A stretch of DNA of 28,228 nt from Planctomycetaceae bacterium UBA4732 (GTDB taxonomy: Bacteria; Planctomycetota; Planctomycetia; Gemmatales; Gemmataceae). The translations under genes were made by a program, and so were the position numbers. Positions within the stretch are counted from its first letter, which is position 1, and the number at the start of each line of letters is the position of its first letter. The stretch covers positions 14,196 through 42,423 of the forward strand of contig DHJA01000293.1 in NCBI GenBank assembly GCA_002404095.1, read 5' to 3'. Shown here in pieces: positions 21,162 through 28,228 of the stretch. The notes below the pieces were generated by a model. That model saw only the letters and a program-made list of their open reading frames with translations, searched no databases and was not told where the DNA came from.

Positions 21162-21393
21162 CGGTTTGGGTCTCCCTATCGATATTGTACAAACCGTCAC
21201 GACGAGCCGATTTGACATCCGCCTCAGAGCGACGTAGGAAATAGTAGTCGCGGTTCTTCCCGTCTCCGCGTCGATCCCCCCTAACTTGTTAAGGCGACGT
21301 CGCCTCTTGGGTTTTTCCCAGTGGCTCCGGCTGTACGCTGTCCCGCGCAAACGCTCTCCGATTGCCGCGCGAACGCAGCCTATTTCGACAAGG

Positions 21394-21561
21394 ATGTTTT
21401 CGGTGAATCCCATGATCGCAACCTTACCGACCTTGGCGGTGACGGCCATCTACTACTGTTGGCACGTCTTGTACCTCGAAAACCGGCGCCGCGACCGCGT
21501 ACTCCGCGAGCGCGTGGCCTACATGCTCTGGACTATGGCACTAGACGATAGGGCGGCGTGA
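21394..21561 (+). CDS. Small membrane-associated hypothetical protein
   Basis: This 55-residue frame has a hydrophobic segment 'MIATLPTLAVTAIYYCWHVL' followed by a very basic 'ENRRRDRVLRERVAYMLW', the layout of a single-span membrane protein with a cytosolic basic tail. I do not recognise the family. Two starts are possible, ATG 21394 or ATG 21412 ('MIATLP'); neither has a strong ribosome-binding site, and the second would give 49 residues beginning with the membrane segment. The 232 bp upstream contain the nadC promoter region and a 14-base perfect palindrome at 21292-21305. Confidence 0.5.
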   Translation: MFSVNPMIATLPTLAVTAIYYCWHVLYLENRRRDRVLRERVAYMLWTMALDDRAA

Positions 21562-21592
21562 CCGGCGCGCTTGTCTTCAATTCACTATTAGT

Positions 21593-21667
21593 GTCCCATA
21601 AGTCCTATAAGTCCTATAAGTCCCATAAGTCCTATAGGACTTATGGGACTTATAGGACTTATGGGAC
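21593..21667. repeat. Palindromic array of 9-bp repeats (gtccYataa)
   Basis: Five copies of a 9-base unit, gtcccataa or gtcctataa, are followed by the same unit in reverse complement (ttatgggac / ttataggac), giving a large near-perfect hairpin centred near 21636. The left side has one more unit than the right. Read through, it would encode 'SYKSYKSHKSYRTYGTYRTY'-type peptide, which is not a gene. It lies between the small membrane protein gene and the sigma factor gene, 150 bp before the sigma start. Confidence 0.9.
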
Positions 21668-21816
21668 ATTACCAATTCTCCTTGTCTCCATCCACTTCCC
21701 CCGTTACCTTGGGATCGTCGGTTCACCGGACGCGGCGCCTCGGCCGCATCTCTTGCCGATTTTTTCACGCGGCGGCAATCCGGCGCTCCGATTCTCTCGT
21801 CTGATAGGGTGACGGT

Positions 21817-22371
21817 ATGACAAGACCAGCCACGAGTGTGTGTCCCCGCGAGACAGCGGCGGTCGCTTCGGACGGTTCGTCCGGCGACCTCTTGCTGCGC
21901 ACCTTCACGGCCATGCGCGACGAGCTGGTCAGCACGCTTTGCTTCGTCCTCGGCAACGCCGACGACGCGCAAGACATCACCCAGGAAGTCTTCCTGCGCT
22001 GTTGGCGCACCAAGGAAGGCATCCCGAACGTGCAGAATTTGCGGGCGTGGATTTTTCGAGTGGGACTGAACGCCGCCAAGGATCTGCAACGCAGCGCCTG
22101 GCGGCGAAAGGTCAAACCCCTATTAGGGGCCGACGCCATGCCGATGTCAGAGACTGTACCGCCGACGCGCGGCCTGGAAGAACAAGAGTCGATGCAACAG
22201 CTCCGCCAGGCGCTGATGCAGTTGCGGCCCGAGGAGAAAGAAGTCTTTCTCCTACGCCAAAACGGTGAAATGACCTACGAGCAGATCGCCGAGATACATG
22301 ACCGGCCGGTAGGCACGGTTAAGACCCAGATGCGCAGCGCCTTGCAGAAACTCCGTAAGGTTCTGACTTGA
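21817..22371 (+). CDS. ECF-type RNA polymerase sigma factor
   Basis: This 184-residue protein is a group IV (ECF) sigma-70 factor that would direct RNA polymerase to a specific regulon. Sigma region 2 lies at about 27-97 ('DDAQDITQEVFLRCW', 'NLRAWIFRVGLNAAKD'). Sigma region 4 is at about 125-182 ('LRPEEKEVFLLRQNGEMTYE' and the HTH 'IAEIHDRPVGTVKTQMRSAL'). The linker is short and no extra C-terminal domain is present. No good ribosome-binding site is visible before ATG 21817. The gene immediately downstream encodes a zinc-finger anti-sigma domain fused to an alpha-2-macroglobulin, the obvious candidate for its regulator. Confidence 0.93.
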   Translation: MTRPATSVCPRETAAVASDGSSGDLLLRTFTAMRDELVSTLCFVLGNADDAQDITQEVFLRCWRTKEGIPNVQNLRAWIFRVGLNAAKDLQRSAWRRKVKPLLGADAMPMSETVPPTRGLEEQESMQQLRQALMQLRPEEKEVFLLRQNGEMTYEQIAEIHDRPVGTVKTQMRSALQKLRKVLT

Positions 22372-22396
22372 TTTTTGAACATCTGTTCCAAACGCC

Positions 22397-22460
22397 GTTT
22401 AGCCGCGACCCGAAGGGGGAGCGCGGGGCTAACGCGCTCCCCTTCGGGTCGCGGCTAAAC
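22397..22460. terminator. Long inverted repeat between sigma factor and anti-sigma fusion genes
   Basis: Arms 22397-22424 and 22434-22460 (core ttagccgcgacccgaagggg) pair across a 9-base loop, with one bulged G because the left arm has five G where the right has four C. It is a second full copy of the 2956-3019 repeat. It begins 25 bp after the sigma stop and ends 28 bp before the fusion protein start, so it could reduce read-through and set sigma to anti-sigma stoichiometry. Confidence 0.75.
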
Positions 22461-22488
22461 GAATGCTCTCTCGCTAGTGGAGAATGCC

Positions 22489-25400
22489 ATGCACAGTTGC
22501 CCTGAGTGCCAAGCTCAGATGCTCGAATACTTGTACGACCTGCTTGACGAACCTGAACGGCAGGCGATGCAAGCGCATCTGGCCGGCTGCGCCCTTTGCC
22601 GGGCGGAATTGGCCAAGGCCACGGGCCAGCAGAAATTGCTGGCGGCCGCGGCGCGCATGGAGTTTCCAGGTGTGCGTTTCACCGCGCCGACGGAGCAAGT
22701 CCAAGCCGCGGCGCCTTCCGTCGTGCCGATGGTACGGCCGGCCAAGAAGGCGCGCCCCTGGCGCCGCTGGGCGGTCGCCGCCGCCATCTTGCTGGCGCTC
22801 GCGGGCTTGTCCGCGCCCGGCTATTGGATGGAGCGCGACTATTCCCAGGCCAGCCAGACCATCAAAGAGAAGAAAGCGGCAGCCTCGACCTCGACTCGGC
22901 GCAGGTCCGACGCCCTGACCCAATTAGCAGAATTACCGCGTTTAGAGACAGAAAAAATCGAGGAAGTTCGCAAGACGCAGCGAGAGGCGCAGCTCCAGCT
23001 GTCCGTCCGCGGCCCGGCCGCCGCCACGGCCGGCGCGCCCACTACCTACGAGGTGTATGCGGCCAACCTGAACGGCCAACCTGTCGCCGCTAACATCACG
23101 GTCAATCTGGTATACGGCGAGACCAAGCAGGCCGTCGGCGGTCCCATTCCGGTCGTCCGCGCCAGGGACGGCAGTTATAAGATCACGCTGCCAGCCGACC
23201 TGCCGCTCAAGCCGCAAGTGCCGCTCACGCTTGTCGTTTCCGCGAATCGTTTGGACGGCGTACAAGCGCAGGTCAGCGAAAAGCTGAACCTGGCCGCTCC
23301 GGTCTACGTCACGCATCTCGACACCGATAAACCGATGTATCTGCCTGGGGAAGTGGTTCATTATCGTTCGCTGACGTTGGACCGCTTCAGCATGAAGCCG
23401 GCCGAGGAAGCCCTACGCCTGAGTTACGAGTTGGTCACGCCAACGGGCGGCAAGCAGACGCTGATTCAGGGGGCGAACAGTCTAAGCGACAACGCCGGCG
23501 GCGAGGTGCGCGGGCCGGACGGCAAGCCGATTCGCGGCGTCGGAGTCGGCGAGTTGTTGCTTGAGCCGAACCTGGAAGGCGGCGAATATACGTTGGTCTG
23601 CAGCGAAGACACGAATCGGTTTCCCGCCCAGCGTCGCAAGTTTCTGGTTAATAACTTTCCGAAACCGCAGCTGAACAAAAAGCTCGACTTCAACCAGTCC
23701 ACTTACGGCCCCGGCGATGAAGTGTCCGCGCGCTGCTCCGCGTTTCGCGCCAACGGCGACCCTGTGCGCAATCAGCCGGTCGAGGCGACGGTGCTTATTG
23801 ACAACCAAAAGTACGGCGCCGACGGCAAGGCGGCGCAGCAACCCCTGCACTTTCAGACGGACGCTTACGGGACGGTGGTAGTCCACTTTAAGCTGCCGGC
23901 GGCGATGGAGCGCGGCCAGGCGTCGTTGGGCGTGACGTTCCTCGGCAATCCCGTCGAGACGATTGCCCGGCCGTTGCCGATCGTGTTGAAGAAGCTGAAC
24001 GTCGAGTTTTACCCGGAGGGTGGCGACCTGGCGGCCGATCTGTCCAACCGCGTCTATTTCCAGGTGCGCACAACCCTAGGCAAGCCGGCCGACCTTACGG
24101 GCCGGTTGTTTGAGGACGGCAATGCGTTGCCAGTCGCGGTTCAGACGCTGCACGACGATAAGGAACCGGGCGTCAACCAGGGTGAGGGCCGTTTCGAGTT
24201 CACGCCGAAATCCGGCAAGAAATATGAGCTACAAATCGACTCGCCGATAGGCATTACCGGCCGCGTGGCGCTGCCGGACGTGAAGGAAGACCGCGTGACG
24301 CTAAGCGTGCCGGACGGCGTGGCCGCGGCCGGGCAGCCGATCAAGGCCGTCGTCCATAGCAAAAAGCCGCGCGATCTGCTGGTGGGTCTGTACTGTCGCG
24401 GCCGCCTACTGCACTCGGTTCAGCTCAAAAAAGGCGAAACCGAAGCGGTGCTAAGTCCGACGGACGGCGCCGGCGGCGTTTGTCGCGTGACGGTGTTTGA
24501 GGAAGTGCCGGCCAACGGCGACCGCCGCGAGCTGAAGCCGGTGGCCGAACGGCTCGTCTACCGCCAGCCGGCCGAACGGCTTACGGTGAACCTGCGGCCT
24601 AATCTTTCGTCCTACGTCCCCGACCAGAAGGTGCAGCTTGGCGTCGAGGCGCTCAATGAAAAGGGCGAGCCGGCCCCCGCCGTGGTGATGCTGGCCGTGG
24701 TGGACAAGAGTGTGCTGACGTTGGCCGACGAGAAGACGTATCGGTCGATGCCGACGCAATTCCTGTTGACGAGTGAAGTGCGCAAGGCGGAAGACCTTGA
24801 ATACGCCGACTTCCTGCTGGGACCGCAAGCAAAGGCAATGGAGGCGCTGGACCTGTTATTGGGTGTACAAGGCTGGCGGCGTTTCGCGGAGCAAGACCCG
24901 GCCAAGTTCCTTGAGAAGAACATTATCGACAAAGAAGAGGCGCAAAGCCTGCTGGTAATGAGCGGCCAATCGACGCCGCGCCAGACCGACGGGGCCGAAG
25001 AAGAGATTAAGAATATCCAGAAAGGCGCGGAAGCGCAGTTTGCTCAACTGCATGAGCAGGCGAGCAAGGCGCAGACTGAGGCAGCGGCCGCACAGAGCGA
25101 CCCCGGTTATGCGAGCGCCGTTGCCAAGACAGACTCCTACAAGCTTCTGGGCGAACAGGTGCTCGTGATCGGAACGCCACTGGTCGGAGCCGCGTTGCTA
25201 GCGATGTCGTTGATTTTCTTGATTATGGGTCTGGTGCGCGGCATGAAGCGCGCGGCCCCCTGGTATGTGGCGGCTCTTGCTAGCGTGGCGTTGCTGATCG
25301 GAGCCGCGCTGTTTTATCGGACGAGCGAGTTGAAGCCGACGGAAATGGATGCAACCAGTCAAATGTTTCAACTGCATGAACCGGCTCCCACAACCGCTCC

Positions 25401-28179
25401 GCAGGCAAAGGAAGAACTATGGAAGGACGCGGAGCGCGCCGCGGCCCTAGACGATAACCTGGACGCGATGAAGAACGAAAAGTTTTTGGAGGACGCGGAG
25501 GCTCGCGGGGATCTAAAAAAGGCTCTGGACGGAACTCCTCCACCGCCGAACGCTCCGGCCGCAATGCCTCCCGTCATGGCGAGGTTTGCAAATCCGGCTA
25601 CCGTGTTGGCTGCCGGCGGCGCTAAGCCTGGCGCGGATAAATTCGGCGTCGCCAATGCTCCTCTGGGCGGTTTTGGGATGAAGGCCGGCCCACAGGCCAA
25701 TCTCGGCAACCTCCGCGGCAAAGAGCAAGCTCTGGCCAAAGACCTCGCTAAGAAACAGGATGGTTTCGAGGAAGCGGCCCAAGACGCCCTGCGGGAACGC
25801 AAAGGAATAGATGGGAAGAGGGAAGCTCTAGCCGAGGGAATCGACCGCCGTCAACTTGTTGAACAGGCCAAAGGTGGCGCGCGAGCCGAGCGAGATGAGG
25901 CCCAGAACGTCCTGAAGCGACTTCAAGAGCAGCGTCAACAAGGCGCTCTTCGCCTTGCCGACGGCTTCTTCGCCGCCAGGGCGTTGACCGTGAAAATGGT
26001 GGTGCGCGAGTACGCCCACGAGCATATGGCGAGCGCCACCCCCGAGGTGCGCACCGACTTCGCCCAGACGCTTTGCTGGCGGCCGGTGCTGGTGCTGCCC
26101 AACGGTCACGCGGACGTTACCTTCGACCTATGCGACTCAGCCACCACGTTTCAAGCGACGGCGTTCGCCCACACGCTCGACGGCCGACTCGGCGCCGGCG
26201 TCAAAGTGATCGAATCGCGGCTGCTATTTGCCCTTCAGCCGGCGACGCCCATTGAAGTAACCTCGTCCGACAAGATCGACGTGCCGCTCAGCGTCGCCAA
26301 CTACACGGCAGAGCGGCGCGACGTGCAGGTCGCGCTCAAGACGCACGAAAACCTCAAGCTGCTTGACGGCAAGGAGAGCGCCCAGTTCGCCGTGGACGGC
26401 GGCAAGACGGCCCGGCCGTTCTACCGCTTCCAGCCGACGATCAAGGAGGGCGAAGCCGTCCTGGTGTTCACGGGTAAGACCGAGCCGTTCGCCTACGACG
26501 GCGTCAAAGCCACGTTCCGCGTGGCGCCCGAAGGCTTCCCCGTCGCCGAGTCTCATAGCGACGTGCTGGAAGGCTCGGCGTCGCAAACGGTGACGCTGCC
26601 CGAAACATGGGTGAAAGGCACTCTGAAATGTCAGGTACAGGTTTACCCGTCCACGTTGGCCGACTTGCAAAAGGGACTCGATTCGCTATTACGCGAACCG
26701 AACGGCTGTTTCGAGCAGACTTCGACGAGCAATTATCCCAATTTGCTCATTCTCGACTACTTAAAGGAGAGTAATCAGACGAAGCCGGAAGTGGAGAGCC
26801 GCGCCCGCGAACTGCTCGGCCGCGGCTACACGAAGCTGACTTCGTTTGAATGCACGAACACCGCGAAGAACGACAAGGAAGGCTACGAATGGTTCGGCGG
26901 CACGGCCCCCGCGCACGAGGCGCTGACGGCATACGGCTTGCTGCAATTCCGCGACATGGCCCGCGTGCGCGACGTGGACCCGGCCATGCTCAAGCGGACG
27001 CAGGATTACCTGATGTCGCGCCGCGACGGCAAGGGCGGCTTCCAACGCAATCCGCTCGCCCTCGACTCATTTGGCCGCGCCCCCGACGACGTGACCAACG
27101 CCTACATCGTCTGGGCCTTGACCGAGAGCGGTAAGGACGACGATTTGACGAAGGAGCTAAACGCCCTGAGTGAACAGGGCAAGACCTCGAAAGACCCCTA
27201 TTTCCTATCGCTTGTGGCGAATAGCCTCATCAACCGGGCGCGCACCGATGAAGGTGTGAAGCTGCTGCAAACCGTGGCCGAAGCCCAGAAGGACGACGGC
27301 CATCTCGACGCCGAGAAAACGAGCATTACCGGTTCCGGCGGCCGCGACCTGGAGATCGAGACGACGGCGTTGGCGGTGCTTGGCTGGTTGAAGGCGAATC
27401 CAGGTACGTTCAACGTCCCCTTGCAAAAAGCGGTCAAGTGGATCGGCCAGCAGCGCGGCGGCTACGGCGGCTTCGGTTCCACGCAATCGACCATCCTGGC
27501 GCTGAAAGCGCTGATCGCTTACACCAAGGCCAATAAGCGGACGGCCGAGGGCGGCGAAATCCGCCTGTACGTCGGCGATAAAGAGGCGGCGAAGCTGGCG
27601 TTCGCGCCCGGAGCATCGGAAGCGCTGACGCTGGTGCTGCCGGACGCGGAGAAAGTCTTGCAGCCCGGCCCCAACAAAATGCGCGTGGAGATCACGGGCA
27701 AGAATGTATTCCCATACACGCTGGCCTGGACGTATCAGACGCTCAAACCGGCTAGCGCGGAAGACTGCCCGGTGCGGCTGGAAACGAAATTGTCGCAAAC
27801 AGAGGTCCAAGAAGGCGGCTTAGTGCGCTTGAACGTGACGCTGAAAAACGTAAGCGGCAAGGGCCAGGGCATGGCGACGGCGATCCTTGGCCTGCCGGGC
27901 GGCATGATCGTGCCAGAGGATATGAAGCAGTTGAAGGAGTACACGCGGGCGCCGGAAGACGGCACACGGCCGCTAGTGAGCGCGTTCGAGATACGCGGCC
28001 GGGAACTGGTGCTGTATTGGCGCGACCTGGCGCCGGATCAGACGATTCAGGTTCCGCTCGACCTAATCGCCCGCATCCCCGGCGAATACAGCGGCCCCGC
28101 TAGCCGGGGGTATCTGTACTACAACGCCGACCATAAACATTGGGTCGAACCGCTGCGCGTGAAGATCGCGGCGAAGTGA
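22489..28179 (+). CDS. Anti-sigma zinc finger / transmembrane / alpha-2-macroglobulin fusion protein
   Basis: This single 1896-residue frame starts at ATG 22489, which has GGAG six bases upstream; an in-frame GTG at 22477 is less likely. Residues 1-45 form a ZAS-type anti-sigma zinc finger ('HSCPECQ', then H30-x3-C34-x2-C37). A membrane helix follows at ~94-110. Residues ~165-800 carry macroglobulin-like domains, including 'TDKPMYLPGEVVHYRSLTLD' and 'LDLLLGVQGWRRF' (W at 796). Residues ~800-1165 replace the usual bait region. They hold two membrane helices (~891-914 and ~925-944, loop RGMKR), a Pro/Gly-rich stretch and a coiled coil (~1091-1151). Macroglobulin domains resume at ~1172 ('TLCWRPVLVLPNGHADVTFD'). 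The thioester motif is intact as GCFEQ, with C1407, E1409 and Q1410. The C-terminal ~140 residues fit the receptor-binding domain. Inferred role: membrane-bound sensor holding the upstream sigma factor. Confidence 0.9.
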   Translation: MHSCPECQAQMLEYLYDLLDEPERQAMQAHLAGCALCRAELAKATGQQKLLAAAARMEFPGVRFTAPTEQVQAAAPSVVPMVRPAKKARPWRRWAVAAAILLALAGLSAPGYWMERDYSQASQTIKEKKAAASTSTRRRSDALTQLAELPRLETEKIEEVRKTQREAQLQLSVRGPAAATAGAPTTYEVYAANLNGQPVAANITVNLVYGETKQAVGGPIPVVRARDGSYKITLPADLPLKPQVPLTLVVSANRLDGVQAQVSEKLNLAAPVYVTHLDTDKPMYLPGEVVHYRSLTLDRFSMKPAEEALRLSYELVTPTGGKQTLIQGANSLSDNAGGEVRGPDGKPIRGVGVGELLLEPNLEGGEYTLVCSEDTNRFPAQRRKFLVNNFPKPQLNKKLDFNQSTYGPGDEVSARCSAFRANGDPVRNQPVEATVLIDNQKYGADGKAAQQPLHFQTDAYGTVVVHFKLPAAMERGQASLGVTFLGNPVETIARPLPIVLKKLNVEFYPEGGDLAADLSNRVYFQVRTTLGKPADLTGRLFEDGNALPVAVQTLHDDKEPGVNQGEGRFEFTPKSGKKYELQIDSPIGITGRVALPDVKEDRVTLSVPDGVAAAGQPIKAVVHSKKPRDLLVGLYCRGRLLHSVQLKKGETEAVLSPTDGAGGVCRVTVFEEVPANGDRRELKPVAERLVYRQPAERLTVNLRPNLSSYVPDQKVQLGVEALNEKGEPAPAVVMLAVVDKSVLTLADEKTYRSMPTQFLLTSEVRKAEDLEYADFLLGPQAKAMEALDLLLGVQGWRRFAEQDPAKFLEKNIIDKEEAQSLLVMSGQSTPRQTDGAEEEIKNIQKGAEAQFAQLHEQASKAQTEAAAAQSDPGYASAVAKTDSYKLLGEQVLVIGTPLVGAALLAMSLIFLIMGLVRGMKRAAPWYVAALASVALLIGAALFYRTSELKPTEMDATSQMFQLHEPAPTTAPQAKEELWKDAERAAALDDNLDAMKNEKFLEDAEARGDLKKALDGTPPPPNAPAAMPPVMARFANPATVLAAGGAKPGADKFGVANAPLGGFGMKAGPQANLGNLRGKEQALAKDLAKKQDGFEEAAQDALRERKGIDGKREALAEGIDRRQLVEQAKGGARAERDEAQNVLKRLQEQRQQGALRLADGFFAARALTVKMVVREYAHEHMASATPEVRTDFAQTLCWRPVLVLPNGHADVTFDLCDSATTFQATAFAHTLDGRLGAGVKVIESRLLFALQPATPIEVTSSDKIDVPLSVANYTAERRDVQVALKTHENLKLLDGKESAQFAVDGGKTARPFYRFQPTIKEGEAVLVFTGKTEPFAYDGVKATFRVAPEGFPVAESHSDVLEGSASQTVTLPETWVKGTLKCQVQVYPSTLADLQKGLDSLLREPNGCFEQTSTSNYPNLLILDYLKESNQTKPEVESRARELLGRGYTKLTSFECTNTAKNDKEGYEWFGGTAPAHEALTAYGLLQFRDMARVRDVDPAMLKRTQDYLMSRRDGKGGFQRNPLALDSFGRAPDDVTNAYIVWALTESGKDDDLTKELNALSEQGKTSKDPYFLSLVANSLINRARTDEGVKLLQTVAEAQKDDGHLDAEKTSITGSGGRDLEIETTALAVLGWLKANPGTFNVPLQKAVKWIGQQRGGYGGFGSTQSTILALKALIAYTKANKRTAEGGEIRLYVGDKEAAKLAFAPGASEALTLVLPDAEKVLQPGPNKMRVEITGKNVFPYTLAWTYQTLKPASAEDCPVRLETKLSQTEVQEGGLVRLNVTLKNVSGKGQGMATAILGLPGGMIVPEDMKQLKEYTRAPEDGTRPLVSAFEIRGRELVLYWRDLAPDQTIQVPLDLIARIPGEYSGPASRGYLYYNADHKHWVEPLRVKIAAK

Positions 28180-28228
28180 GAGTAAGCCGAGTTTATGGGG
28201 GCGCGGCTAGTGCTTCGTCACGCATGGA

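Noticed and set aside
21292..21305. 14-base perfect palindrome aggcgacgtcgcct, possible operator or short terminator
   Set aside because: Too short and GC-rich to stand out by itself in this sequence; no repeated copy near a promoter was seen.
21593..21667. CRISPR-like array
   Set aside because: Units are 9 bp, contiguous and inverted about a centre; there are no spacers and no cas genes.
22477..22488. GTG 22477 as start of the anti-sigma fusion
   Set aside because: It would place the ribosome-binding GGAG inside the coding sequence; ATG 22489 is well spaced from it.
28195..28228. ATG at the window end as a new gene
   Set aside because: Only 11 codons are visible with no ribosome-binding site, so no call can be made.

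Overview
This high-GC window most probably comes from a planctomycete of the Gemmata group. The evidence is indirect: a surface protein whose N-terminus carries the LEPR-XLL-like 'LERLEERDMLNA' motif, abundant TPR proteins (one fused to a sulfotransferase, one to a CAP domain), a sigma factor paired with a giant anti-sigma fusion protein, and many long intergenic inverted repeats. No rRNA or tRNA genes, CRISPR arrays or insertion-sequence transposases were seen.

Layout. 1-5.4 kb is housekeeping: a RidA-family protein, an OFA-type MFS transporter, scpA (chromosome segregation), and a minus-strand group nadK - acylphosphatase - ABC-2 permease. 5.5-5.9 kb holds a hicB-hicA toxin-antitoxin pair upstream of nadK. 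5.9-9.2 kb is a minus-strand isoprenoid cluster: ispA-like prenyl diphosphate synthase, dxs and a small unknown gene. The prenyl synthase gene contains a 70-bp perfect inverted repeat that is translated in frame. 9.5-13.0 kb is a decayed or misassembled stretch: a TPR-sulfotransferase gene split by a frameshift and a 71-bp duplication, then a 5'-truncated TPR fragment. 13.1-17.7 kb contains a secreted TPR/CAP protein and a repetitive Ser/Thr/Gly-rich surface protein broken into several frames. 17.9-21.2 kb is metabolic: serC, a VOC-family protein, birA and nadC. 

21.8-28.2 kb is the most interesting part. An ECF sigma factor is followed, 117 bp later, by one 1896-residue open reading frame. 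It joins an N-terminal zinc-finger anti-sigma domain and a transmembrane helix to a complete alpha-2-macroglobulin-like region with an intact CxEQ thioester motif. A roughly 365-residue insertion at the expected bait region carries two further transmembrane helices and a coiled coil. I read this as a possible protease-sensing sigma/anti-sigma switch: extracytoplasmic bait cleavage would be coupled to release of the sigma factor. That mechanism is inference.

At least seven structurally different long inverted repeats sit at gene ends, in 5' regions or inside a gene. One family occurs three times (1-18 partial, 2956-3019, 22397-22460). Several frameshifts fall in G/C homopolymers (10279-10284, 16585-16589, 17619-17626), so sequencing error, pseudogenes and poly-G phase variation all have to be considered.
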